This document shows, piece after piece, positions 9,001-13,186 of a stretch of 19,279 nt of DNA; the first letter of the stretch is position 1; each line of letters starts with the position of its first letter. The notes under the pieces are model-generated. The model ran no database searches and was not told the origin of the DNA. It saw only the letters and a list, made by a program, of their open reading frames with translations. The position numbers and the translations under genes are program-made. Location: assembly GCA_016207585.1 (NCBI GenBank), contig JACQPI010000103.1, forward strand, positions 1 through 19,279. Direction: 5' to 3'. The stretch comes from Elusimicrobiota bacterium. Its GTDB lineage: Bacteria > Elusimicrobiota > Elusimicrobia > UBA1565 > JACRDR01.

Positions 9001-9162
9001 GAGGGCCCCCAGGTTCAGACTCGGCTTCCCGATTTCTCGTGGGATCGCCTCTTGGGCCAGCGCCTGGAGAATCGCGGAGCCGGGAACGGGAAGAAGCATC
9101 GCCCAGGTCAGAAAAAGAGCGATTCCCTTCTTGACGAGGCGCCTATAACCCGTGTTGGTCAT
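1..9162 (-). CDS. Giant exported coiled-coil protein with TolC-like region near its visible C-terminus (3' end outside window)
   Basis: An open frame of 3054 codons runs from ATG at 9162-9160 to the window edge without a stop; I read it through codon by codon. Residues 1-36 look like a Sec signal peptide (Arg/Lys-rich start, hydrophobic core, ALA before QEA), so the protein is probably exported. Residues about 80-320 are Arg/Pro/Gly-rich, low in complexity and coincide with dense DNA palindromes. Residues 376-404 repeat SGPAEPPA. Residues about 430-640 are folded-looking and include GTED at 608-611. Residues about 665-765 are hydrophobic and likely membrane-inserted. Residues about 985-2100 are charged and rich in heptad-like helix, so probably coiled coil. 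Residues about 2230-2640 contain beta-rich stretches. Residues about 2735-3015 resemble the alpha-hairpins of TolC/outer-membrane efflux proteins: Ala-rich helices, LTG at 2804-2806, then a second similar hairpin. No ribosome-binding site is obvious before the ATG; TAATAC lies just upstream, so a leaderless start is possible. The frame is certain. The TolC relation is a by-eye family judgement and the function is unknown. Confidence 0.85.
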   Translation of the reverse strand, partial: MTNTGYRRLVKKGIALFLTWAMLLPVPGSAILQALAQEAIPREIGKPSLNLGALLAPVSLDPSPVPQLSTPFSSTSRETMSTAHGVRRLIAPGALREGLGLAPGSSRIGARERRREHTVSGHTMFPRSRGGVPREGNRGLHAASGTAARSALRETARKGGKEGKISGDFRRSMAKGLGGIFAILSQASDSGSDRDSGLQGRRPASGPAQAEPILRPDAEALGNPVAARSWARESFARLRGAWREYQAYSAPGTGGEEVRLARRYTPGTAPWEEEVLPYPRHRADMLRSAREELHLARSEQRVQAAGPLRFDEKPRTMAGHSRYARRAHAEHALRRSDPASARAGRDLPAGPVPDTLNPASQPAVRGEPSEQTPTPGDSGPAEPPAQGEPAQAQPGGSGPAEPPAREQPPKVRPGGPAPTVRIEEGFLGLRWVRPVRDVEKLPPLPPNADVATVQKYVLHYFRDVRPETIATMDADILRGLSQSGYPETLEERRLQHWLARYDRLAQGSREAREYHDHEKHHGGFVGEIFSRAWAGLMAAFGKRREVVPGSFRKLANKTYAPGWKGIRHRAREVQKHLAGSFIRVPYALSDMFCFGYFRKNWSWFLFHGTEDYLGARAEEVLLAAHRDILGHGLSAADQFRTSKSVRPYLASQGWSLKTAVGFGIVTGRALGQFLWRRGLLAVFSAVAMGLVAPWALHAGWMSDSLTALPLLGFALTGTAQALPAALGLIPGVGTLLSAVAAKAMEALLADLLVKHVVNTYVLSALVSFEGSFRQFLRKTLGVGFAPAPLWTSRGLQQRLEVFRPRHWRFWLSWLGATSKTFFGMMSVGAEIAGIMQYAEGLDGYVNPAYQAVVPVAVRAHLGDDFKVFHAVGAAVERPATWREGDVEHQNLIPFGGAINWGNLLLYKLQDAVGFNITDWVFHQVHPSVARLYGRPELADATQDLRSSLAGESVAAAIFQGGVAAAASIARSRGAGGGPPDGSSPLGSAAQAAGAAVASGLSRDAGDIERDLAEAREKLGALQKELLGGRLEQEALEKARRPITPEEEAAYREALKARLTSGAENEIESKLAQIHDIKNPKSDGAARLAQLLKIQEEFKELLPPPGQNPGRQEAFAQMTADLKSVQAAIERVLAGKDSGGGPALGGAGAFDPKTRARIEGLLSKIEGLKSRAQESLAKRDSDGKTLATAQQAWNKERWGRNDGKLMMEFQGMKARAKAVHDYLYAISTLRSALGEILRAQELNDRHIEGLQSHRETAVQDRARAQANQDRTEEWTKKAKGDVQEDETQKADLLTSHNQAAAAVTRIESIRTGWNEFLGTLDSQDGTRDSNGQPEPGSALAEYQRLKALLPRLVEWRTHGKPGDPDYANLDQYNAQLKETQDLVKKIDEGIEKLSHPPNVPDEYIGLLIIKIPGVPDPPSDKISGKSVDWFIQSLLNPRRDHWREKIRDHQDRLDDINRRLVRGFKSSDPAKDKQFEEDDFGDSHPVLLEDWLALSRKNQDEAKARLRDILAGSGGVPGFNQLVEEVNQASTGGEKLPLLPDNDIDSLIDVLKTYSAKLRKVSFPNDDSDAVFQAKMRMLLIVELLPFAARQATLWAKADAEVEAIHDAKNIFLPRVKAALEVVLEAERGVLADVDLDEAYLKGARSEADRNALFARKSNLLQMLRPAAETGLRLFDDPETGLIKFQKKQIESVDPKGDKYARLFDAQIDLRASVRDGFDKDLPRALISNGAPAGDVQAELAGIDTKERHYRESLDGYDENGKHHKGILELKQEVEDRITKNLNKTEELYGETQPFGLYDKIEKYSAEKTQRAGEFNAAVGESNKILAEIEQLTGGKFNLLRPEFQLPTNIEGSGKDSKDALERLKNAETLQNLGDLLTQIGNEYKEKAGDPSLGSKDEGIPASGDQGRVELTDDAKVAVLALQVGRRLVESSRQASGKTSAALALARYLYSDAVVESSQEWINTRIPKVKKILGWGEAALNRAIDDLNRDREYINGSNEPGDRVLQRKIDIFSELRDLTKAAADFYDLKISWDKEAVNDTIPKISEYYGAMDEIYDSSVEVIDKELDLALRMRDSLKKAYDGFEAQKRKLQRWHDQLNSPYESVNKQTIQALEAIQDQTSAVLRENLKYRDALAQYKLSDDDLGAVVGSIEEKQNELQKVLEGIDPWSLPPDLAGKIEKALPHAGTWLFGGTSDMDRAHALVVPKAGLRHFVDRLLSSLRNQFPLSRLEGMRSQILADPSRLAELMASSQFIDLGDGADGFYLVYRNQFSVPGGVATSRYTGLGNIARFGNTNVNVVGYQIMNPANDESAPSGVRAIGAHLETQGKGYVNNLNIDLERFLSDYPPDIKVLSTVRGNRISVVDDFAMMLFGDRLYMGVIAFADHPLNSARDQLSMVGGSFKTSVRLNEVLRLSAKEQEMFISDPRFFLQRLNLDFTGFDEALNRDFIISGEGQNSRYSRRQAELNLDVAKFLHSDEAFNLDLFFARQRGTFDIEQKSVGLSVLKGFSLRDAQGKPWAVVSNRATGELGQKFDTFQDQVTVNLPGPGIVFNAQGRIVADQNTYYIGATKQIGNRTQVELGYGSRHPGEQRRLILGTNTSFTATELWRLVARRAAKEMQGGAALEDFNKDLENFFKNEAPDSRSVADLKEVFFHDLGSRLLTQNAGELSKQIADLDRAGALFSNVRTRGQIGFVTRPVGQEVPERALGGGFATGTATDVTLSKIPKELRDKKVTELVETGLRLQLRLVDDAKALMSVLAEIERVQAEMRMARDQALGAPPGVLQREGEARLAAAEARLAQARIRYNMLTGRSPNEALPAPLENLSAASLDGLLQEVRAALGSPDRLTRVLHQLDEQDIRAAVGRGRRSLVNFIPFIERMTVSVGAQVQDHLANQILGASATGRIVLRDPSSKHAGRAVVLEDAATIRHIRQLYREVALTAHREAAREKAWGAASEDLKPEARRSARHLAWAIAGRRNGHLSEQDLRDAYVQWRWAVGSLVSAESNRALSRMWASMDQTLVGRADFTDNSARGSSSSRAPENIFRGQLSSDVVSEGAVP
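12..61. repeat. Three contiguous hairpins inside the giant gene
   Basis: Three inverted repeats follow one another: CCTCGGA/TCCGAGG (12-18 and 26-32), the perfect 12-bp palindrome GGACAGCTGTCC (31-42), and CCCCGAAA/TTTCGGGG (41-48 and 54-61). They lie in frame in the 3' part of the giant gene, where the protein is a Ser/Gly-rich linker after the TolC-like region. Confidence 0.75.
5722..5743. repeat. 8-bp-arm hairpin in a Gly-rich linker
   Basis: GCCGGCCC (5722-5729) and GGGCCGGC (5736-5743) are perfect arms with a 6-base loop. They encode a GGGPALGG-type linker between coiled-coil blocks of the giant protein. In DNA this GC-rich a single short hairpin could arise by chance. Confidence 0.45.
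5825..5860. repeat. Compound hairpin in a Pro-rich linker
   Basis: GCCTCC (5825-5830) pairs with GGAGGC (5855-5860), with an inner CCGG/CCGG stem. It encodes PPPGQNPG, a flexible linker in the giant protein. It may belong to the same class as the longer palindromes near 8200-8900. Confidence 0.4.
7952..8032 (-). repeat. Two direct copies of a 24-bp unit encoding SGPAEPPA
   Basis: An almost perfect 24-base unit occurs at 7952-7975 and 8009-8032, 57 bases (19 codons) apart. It produces the repeated Pro/Ala/Gly peptide SGPAEPPA in the giant protein, probably a spacer between the N-terminal linker and the first folded part. Confidence 0.8.
8200..8217. repeat. 18-bp perfect palindrome in coding sequence
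   Basis: ACTATGGCCGGCCATAGT is its own reverse complement. It lies in frame within the low-complexity N-terminal linker of the giant protein and encodes TMAGHS. Confidence 0.9.
8298..8320. repeat. Inverted repeat, 9-bp arms
   Basis: CCGAGCGGA (8298-8306) and TCCGCTCGG (8312-8320) are perfect arms around a 5-base loop. Another inverted repeat begins three bases later. Confidence 0.85.
8323..8355. repeat. Nested inverted repeat with 14-bp palindromic core
   Basis: The outer arms are CCGTGGG (8323-8329) and CCCACGG (8349-8355). The core AGGAAGTACTTCCT (8332-8345) is a perfect palindrome. It is part of the run of hairpins in the giant gene. Confidence 0.85.
8362..8413. repeat. Inverted repeat with 10-bp inner and 6-bp outer arms
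   Basis: The inner arms are TACCGGCGGG (8372-8381) and CCCGCCGGTA (8398-8407). The outer arms are GCCTGG (8362-8367) and CCAGGC (8408-8413). The outer arm is shared with the next hairpin. Confidence 0.85.
8406..8443. repeat. Two overlapping hairpins built on a CCAGGCG motif
   Basis: TACCAGGCG (8406-8414) pairs with CGCCTGGTA (8422-8430). CGCCTGG (8422-8428) can alternatively pair with CCAGGCG (8437-8443). The same GCGCCAGGC motif returns at 8851 and 8882, so it is a small repeat family. Confidence 0.8.
8785..8820. repeat. 36-bp near-perfect palindrome in coding sequence
   Basis: Each half reads CGGGAACATA(G/C)TGTGTCC toward the centre. Of 18 base pairs 17 match; the only mismatch is G8795 against G8810. 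It lies in frame in the giant gene and encodes EHTVSGHTMFP. A palindrome this long is far beyond chance even at high GC. Confidence 0.95.
8851..8890. repeat. Inverted repeat, GCCAGGCGC arms, with inner hairpin
   Basis: GCCAGGCGC (8851-8859) pairs with GCGCCTGGC (8882-8890). The loop contains its own stem, AAGGC (8860-8864) with GCCTT (8869-8873). It encodes APGALREGLGLAPG, itself a repeat of APG. Confidence 0.85.
8884..8916. repeat. Tandem direct repeat of 16 bp
   Basis: Two neighbouring 16-base units (8884-8899 and 8901-8916), CGCCTGGCGCTATGAG and CGCCTGACGCCATGAG, match at 14 positions. They abut the hairpin at 8851-8890 and mark the edge of the palindromic zone. Confidence 0.7.
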
Positions 9163-9187
9163 TTATGTATTAACACCGGCCTTTGCA

Positions 9188-9205
9188 GTGAACGTACACG
9201 TTCAC
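9188..9205. promoter_or_regulatory. Operator-like palindrome upstream of the giant gene
   Basis: GTGAACGT (9188-9195) and ACGTTCAC (9198-9205) are perfect 8-bp arms with a 2-base centre, 26 bases before the ATG at 9162. The short spacer suits a dimeric repressor or activator site better than an RNA terminator, and there is no T-run after it. The binding protein is unknown. Confidence 0.5.
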
Positions 9206-9246
9206 GGCTCTCTAAAAGATAGCCTATTACGCCTTCAAAGAAATGA

Positions 9247-9305
9247 GCCCTCAGGCCCAAAGGCTCGGAACAAGGGACCTAGGGGCGAGTAGGACCATCG
9301 GCCCA
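9247..9305. repeat. Intergenic GGNCC-type imperfect palindromes, three copies
   Basis: Between the RAYT gene and the giant gene, GCCCTCAGGCCC (9247-9258), GGGACCTAGGGGC (9274-9286) and AGGACCATCGGCCC (9291-9304) follow one another. They are variants of one pattern: a GGNCC-like half, 2-4 bases, then a second GGNCC-like half. Related copies occur at 10304-10363 and 12789-12848. The rest of this 163-base gap holds the operator-like palindrome. Confidence 0.5.
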
Positions 9306-9314
9306 TGCGGGAAA

Positions 9315-9324
9315 AGTGCCAGGC
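9315..9324 (+). repeat. REP-like inverted repeat, downstream flank of the RAYT gene
   Basis: AGTGCCAGGC lies just past the stop codon of the transposase relative. Its exact reverse complement flanks the other side of the gene at 10256-10265. Similarity extends into TTAA on the inner side of both. RAYT genes are typically bracketed by REP sequences that they recognise. Confidence 0.7.
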
Positions 9325-9325
9325 T

Positions 9326-10234
9326 TTAAATTTTAAGTTTTGGGAGCTCAATCGCCCGAATCAGTTGGCTGATCGCGGAGGGCGTTCGGCGGAACAGCCG
9401 GGCGATCTCGGTGACGCCCAGGCCGGCCTCCCGCCAGATACGGTGGACCGCGGCCTTCCGGACCGACGACAGTTCGCGCCACCGCGCGCGCCCCAAAAGA
9501 CGGTCTTCGTCCATCCCCCCCGACATCTCCCGAAGTATCCGCCGGGCCTTCTCCAGCGCCTCGGAAGTGGACGTCAAAGTCGCCCGTACGTCCTCATCGG
9601 CCCAAGACGGCTTCAACGCCGCGATGAACTCAGGCTCCGCGACGCACCCCTTGCGGACGGGGAAATCGGCCCGTCCCCCCGTCTCCCGGAGCCTCTTTCG
9701 GATAAAATGAAGATACTGCACGGACTGTTTGAGGCGGTTCTTGGCGAACCGGCGCAGGACCGGCTCCGACTCGACGAGGGGATCCTGTGACCCGAACTCG
9801 ACGTAGGCCGCGCAGCTCGACCACAAATAGCGCCACGGCCTCTCCTTGATTCCCATCCGCACCGGCGCCAGATGGACGTAGCTGCTGAGCTCCGCCAAGT
9901 ACCGATCCGCATCGACGAGGAGGGCCTGATAGCGCCCCTGCAATACGTGGCCCGTCGTGTGGTGGACCCTGTTGAAGTATTTCGTATAGGCGGTGTTGAG
10001 TCCCTGCATGACGCGCGCCAAGTCGGGCCGCGAGGTTTCGAGGAGCAGTTGGACGCCGTCGTCGCTCAGGCAGTAGGCGAACACCCTCAGCCCGTGCCGT
10101 TCTTTGTAGTCTCGCAGGAGCGTCAAGAAAAACCGCCGGTCCTGGTTGCTGAGGAAGATAGCCTGCTGGTTGTTTCCGCACAGGGTGATGAGATAGCAGG
10201 CTCCTGGAAACTGTATGCGTCGAGGGCGGCCCAT
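9326..10234 (-). CDS. RAYT/Y1-type REP-associated transposase relative with a lost HUH motif
   Basis: This 302-residue protein matches the layout of REP-associated tyrosine transposases (Y1_Tnp family), which cut and rejoin single-stranded DNA at REP hairpins. The N-terminus has the family pattern RxIQFPGAxYxIT and GNNxQAIF. The stretch NxxHHTTGHVLQGRYQA, the YLAELSSYVHLAPVR helix with candidate catalytic tyrosines Y112 and Y119, and WRYLWSS are all typical. The C-terminus (about 275-296) reads as a helix-turn-helix (VTEIARLFRRTPSAISQLI), as in longer RAYTs. The catalytic HUH segment, normally MPNHVHLL, is LSDDGVQLL here, so both histidines are replaced (G60, Q62). The protein is therefore probably unable to bind the catalytic metal, although the frame is intact. 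It lies in the gap between the metallopeptidase gene and the giant gene and is flanked by inverted 10-bp repeats. Family assignment is confident. A domesticated DNA-binding role is inference. Confidence 0.88.
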   Translation of the reverse strand: MGRPRRIQFPGACYLITLCGNNQQAIFLSNQDRRFFLTLLRDYKERHGLRVFAYCLSDDGVQLLLETSRPDLARVMQGLNTAYTKYFNRVHHTTGHVLQGRYQALLVDADRYLAELSSYVHLAPVRMGIKERPWRYLWSSCAAYVEFGSQDPLVESEPVLRRFAKNRLKQSVQYLHFIRKRLRETGGRADFPVRKGCVAEPEFIAALKPSWADEDVRATLTSTSEALEKARRILREMSGGMDEDRLLGRARWRELSSVRKAAVHRIWREAGLGVTEIARLFRRTPSAISQLIRAIELPKLKI

Positions 10235-10255
10235 AATGAATCTTTATTTATTAAT

Positions 10256-10265
10256 GCCTGGCACT
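10256..10265 (-). repeat. REP-like inverted repeat, upstream flank of the RAYT gene
   Basis: GCCTGGCACT is the exact inverse of 9315-9324 and lies 22 bases before the start codon of the transposase relative. Together the two bound a unit of about 950 bases. Confidence 0.7.
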
Positions 10266-10303
10266 GGTTCATAAAGAGTACAAACTCTTAAGGATGAGAC
10301 GGG

Positions 10304-10363
10304 AGGGCCCAAAGACCTATTCCCGCAAAAACAAATGGCCTATGAATTTTGCCCTGAGGACCC
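10304..10363. repeat. Intergenic GGNCC-type imperfect palindromes, two copies
   Basis: AGGGCCCAAAGACCT (10304-10318) and GCCCTGAGGACCC (10351-10363) lie between the metallopeptidase stop and the RAYT start. They share the GGNCC-gap-GGNCC pattern with the other two intergenic sets. No T-run follows, so they are not ordinary terminators. Confidence 0.5.
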
Positions 10364-10377
10364 AGGCGGGTTGACGG

Positions 10378-12750
10378 TCATGAAGACGAACGCTGAGCGA
10401 GCGTGGCGCCACCGGGCGATCGGGCCGTCCCCTGCTCGCGGATAAAACGTTCCAGTTGATCGATTCTGCGCTGAAGCAGCCTCAGTCTCGCTCGCCGGAA
10501 AGAAGCGATCTTCGATAGAGTCGCCGCCTCGCCGACCGTGATGGTGGAAAGCGCCGCCTTCCGAAGATCGTCCTTAAGCGAATCTTCCTCCTCGCGGTAT
10601 TGATATTGGGTCGTCTCCAGGAAGGCCCCGGCCGTCTGCAAGCCGGAGTAGCCCGGCCCGGCTGAGACCATCGCCTCCAAGCTCCGCGGGCCGGCCAGCA
10701 ATTTTTTCAAAGGGTTAAAAATATCCTCCAACAATTGAACATTCAAGGGAATGTTGTAGCGCCCCGGATGAGCCAAAACTTCTTCCATGATCTTGCGCGG
10801 ATCGAAATTGCTCGCATAAACGGCCAACGCGGTGAAGGCGCCGAACTCCGTGTCCCGGCTCAAGGGCCGGGGATAGGGATCGGCCTCCCCGGAGCGCGCC
10901 ACGCCGAGAAAATCCGCCGCATGGAACAATTCATGCGCAAGGAGCGGCATCATCAATACGGGATGGACGAAAAGCAGGGACCAGCCGAAGACGATCTGCA
11001 CCAGGCCCGGGTTAAAGAAGGCCAAGCGCCCCGGCCAATCATGGGAAACAACGAACCTCGGACCCCCGAACCGCGCAAGACGGTCCATCGTCTCCAGAAG
11101 AAACCGGTAAGAACGAGTCCCGGGATTTACGGGTGGATTTAACGTCGTCTCCCGAAGCAGATTGAGCGCCTCCTCCAACCTCGGGTCGACCGAGGATTCT
11201 TCCGCCGCAACGGCTAGGATAGGAAGAGAGTCAAAATCCAGAACCGCGCGGTGCTCGGGATCGATTGAAAGGGGCGAATCCAAGACGGGTCTGTCCCCTT
11301 GCAACCGTACATCCCGCTCGAAACCCTCCACCATCCGGGATAGGGCCTCGACCCTGCCGTCCAACAGCGCCACATCCACCTCCGCGACCTGTTCTCCAAC
11401 GGCATGGTCGCGGCGCTCCTGGTCGGTCAAAGCGGCTGATCTCATATCGTTCTTGAATCCCCACAGAATGCGTTGATGGTTCGTTTGGGCTCGTTGAAGA
11501 TCCGACAGTTCCTCCCGCCATCGCCCAAGGGCCTCCTCGGCCCTAGGCCCGTCCTCCATGAGTTTTTTCAGCGAAGCCCCCCCCCATGCCGTCTCGATCC
11601 GGTACTCCATCCGGTTCCAGAAAAGGTTGAAAGAAGGATCATGATTAAGAGGCACCGCATCGGCCAGGGCCTCCATATCCACCCCGTACAAGGAAACCTC
11701 CACGGCGCGCGCCGCCCGCAAGCCGGCCTCCAGCACGAAAGGCGCTCCCTGCTCGAAAGGCGCGTCTTTTTTCGGAGGGGACAAAACCCTACCCGTCAAA
11801 AAATCGTAGACGAGCTGCAGCTCCGACGCCAAAATAGAAAACTGGAGGAGGGCGGGCGACAGGGAATAATTGATGTTGAGGTAAACGGCTTTCTTCGTGA
11901 AATCAGTGTAGCTATGGCTCAGAGAGTCTTGCTCGGCGGCTGGGATAAAATATTTTATCGCCCAGCCTTCATCCATCATTTTTTGGATGGTCCACAGATA
12001 ATGTCCCGCATTCCGGTATTTTTCGGGAGTCCCGGCGATTTCGGCCTGCCCCGCGCGCAAAACGGGCACGATGCGCTCGTCGAGCCCCGGCCGGCTGAAC
12101 CAGTCAAAGGCCCCATCGGTCGGGATCAAGTGGGCGGCCTTGAGCTTCGGCTCGAACCCGTCCGAGGAAGCAAAGAAAAGCCGCGGTGGACTCGCGGCGG
12201 ACAGCGGCCCTGCGACCGGAACCGAGACGCTCCGACCCGCGGCAACTCGATCTTCCATGCCGACCGAACTCGCCGCGACCGGCGCTTCGGTCCCCAGACG
12301 AGCCGCCAAGTTGAAATTGTCTCTTCCCCGTCGGGACGCCTCCTCGGCTGGCACGTTCGTGGCATCGGAGGCAAGCGCCGCCGCCTCCGGCGCGTGCGAG
12401 AGAAAATGAGGCGCGAGCGAGGCTCCGGATTGCGCGCCGCGGGAAGAGGATGTCCTTCCTTGCCCGCGGTGCCAAGCGCCTATCTCCCGCTTGGCGCCGC
12501 GGCCCGGGAAGCCGCCGCCGAGGTCCGGGAAAAGAGGGAGCTGGTATCCGACCAACGAGACAGGACCGCCGCCTGTGAGCCGCGGCGCCTGCGCCTCAAG
12601 CGAGCGAGGCGAATTCAAGGGAGACGAAGCGGGGCCGGAGAGACCCGCCAGGCGGATAGCTTTGACGTCGGCCCAAACCGGCAGGCCGGCGTCCAAGAGG
12701 ACCGCGGCCGAGACCGCCGCCGCGACGGAGCGCCTAAACAGCCGCTGCAT
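10378..12750 (-). CDS. Exported putative zinc metallopeptidase with a duplicated, inactive-looking first domain
   Basis: A 790-residue protein. Residues 1-27 are a clear signal peptide (RLFRR, then an Ala/Val core ending PVWA before D), so it should act outside the cytoplasm. Residues about 30-150 are a Gly/Ser/Arg-rich linker. The zinc-binding signature HELFH is at 606-610, preceded by a hydrophobic helix and followed by E635 in DTEFGAF, a plausible third ligand of the gluzincin type (HExxH...E). About 300 residues earlier the same layout recurs as SELQL (309-313) with DFL matching ADFL and EAG at 341 matching EFG, but both histidines are missing. This suggests an internal duplication with a degenerate first copy. 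Between the two (about 410-500) are charged helices, and the C-terminal tail is basic and coiled. The start is supported by an AGGGGG Shine-Dalgarno sequence a few bases before ATG. No named peptidase family was recognised. Substrate and activity are unknown. Confidence 0.82.
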   Translation of the reverse strand: MQRLFRRSVAAAVSAAVLLDAGLPVWADVKAIRLAGLSGPASSPLNSPRSLEAQAPRLTGGGPVSLVGYQLPLFPDLGGGFPGRGAKREIGAWHRGQGRTSSSRGAQSGASLAPHFLSHAPEAAALASDATNVPAEEASRRGRDNFNLAARLGTEAPVAASSVGMEDRVAAGRSVSVPVAGPLSAASPPRLFFASSDGFEPKLKAAHLIPTDGAFDWFSRPGLDERIVPVLRAGQAEIAGTPEKYRNAGHYLWTIQKMMDEGWAIKYFIPAAEQDSLSHSYTDFTKKAVYLNINYSLSPALLQFSILASELQLVYDFLTGRVLSPPKKDAPFEQGAPFVLEAGLRAARAVEVSLYGVDMEALADAVPLNHDPSFNLFWNRMEYRIETAWGGASLKKLMEDGPRAEEALGRWREELSDLQRAQTNHQRILWGFKNDMRSAALTDQERRDHAVGEQVAEVDVALLDGRVEALSRMVEGFERDVRLQGDRPVLDSPLSIDPEHRAVLDFDSLPILAVAAEESSVDPRLEEALNLLRETTLNPPVNPGTRSYRFLLETMDRLARFGGPRFVVSHDWPGRLAFFNPGLVQIVFGWSLLFVHPVLMMPLLAHELFHAADFLGVARSGEADPYPRPLSRDTEFGAFTALAVYASNFDPRKIMEEVLAHPGRYNIPLNVQLLEDIFNPLKKLLAGPRSLEAMVSAGPGYSGLQTAGAFLETTQYQYREEEDSLKDDLRKAALSTITVGEAATLSKIASFRRARLRLLQRRIDQLERFIREQGTARSPGGATLAQRSSS
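12366..12495. repeat. Hairpin cluster in the metallopeptidase N-terminal linker
   Basis: Three inverted repeats lie in about 130 bases: CGGAGGC/GCCTCCG (12366-12372, 12383-12389), CCGCGGG/CCCGCGG (12437-12443, 12463-12469) and GCCAAGCG/CGCTTGGC (12471-12478, 12488-12495). They fall in the Gly/Ser/Arg-rich segment at residues about 85-129, behind the signal peptide. This is the same placement as the larger cluster in the giant gene. Confidence 0.6.
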
Positions 12751-12788
12751 AGCCCCCTTATATTAGCAGCGCCTCGAGACCGTCCCAA

Positions 12789-12848
12789 GGGCCGTTAGGA
12801 CCCAAGACACCGGTCCTTCAGGCCCAAGCCAAATGCCCCTAAAGACCT
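12789..12848. repeat. Intergenic GGNCC-type imperfect palindromes, three copies
   Basis: Upstream of the metallopeptidase gene, GGGCCGTTAGGACCC (12789-12803), GGTCCTTCAGGCCC (12812-12825) and GCCCCTAAAGACCT (12835-12848) follow one another at 23-base intervals. The regular spacing and position before the gene suggest protein binding, but this is inference. Nothing else is recognised in this 175-base gap. Confidence 0.55.
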
Positions 12849-12925
12849 ACGAAGTACGACGCAAGCGCGCCGGAACATCGTGACCCCCAAAACCATGTCA
12901 TGCGGAGGTATCGGGCGTTTTCAGC

Positions 12926-13186
12926 TTACTGGTAAATTTCTCTTCGGTGGCCCAAGTCGATGATCAAAATCAACAGGCGTCCCTGATGCACCTGATACAG
13001 GATGCGATAACTCCCGAGGCGGTGGGATCGCAGACATTTCAGATCGTGTTTGAGCGGTTTTCCAATAGAAGGATAGCGCCGGATGTCCTCAAACGCCTCC
13101 AGGAAACGCTCGTAGAGGCGTCGATCGGCGCGGTAAATTTTCTCGATTTGTTTTTCCGCATGGCGGGCCAGCTCAATGCGATACAC
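12926..13186 (-). CDS. RelE/ParE-superfamily toxin of a type II toxin-antitoxin pair
   Basis: With the GTG start at 13186 the product is 86 residues and begins MYRIEL, the usual start of RelE-family toxins. The core fits the family: LRSHRLGSYRILYQV (about 52-66) corresponds to the conserved strand pair with RxGxYRxxY, and GHRREIY (79-85) is the typical C-terminal end. RelE toxins are small ribosome-dependent mRNA nucleases; ParE relatives instead target gyrase, and this cannot be settled by eye. An upstream in-frame TTG at 13213 would add nine residues, but the GTG fits family length better. The gene overlaps the antitoxin gene by 14 bases, which implies translational coupling. Confidence 0.85.
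   Translation of the reverse strand: MYRIELARHAEKQIEKIYRADRRLYERFLEAFEDIRRYPSIGKPLKHDLKCLRSHRLGSYRILYQVHQGRLLILIIDLGHRREIYQ

Noticed and set aside
9188..9205. Intrinsic terminator for the RAYT gene
   Set aside because: The loop is only two bases and no T-run follows in the direction of transcription.
9326..10234. An active insertion sequence
   Set aside because: The transposase relative lacks the catalytic HUH histidines and I saw no target-site duplication outside the inverted repeats.
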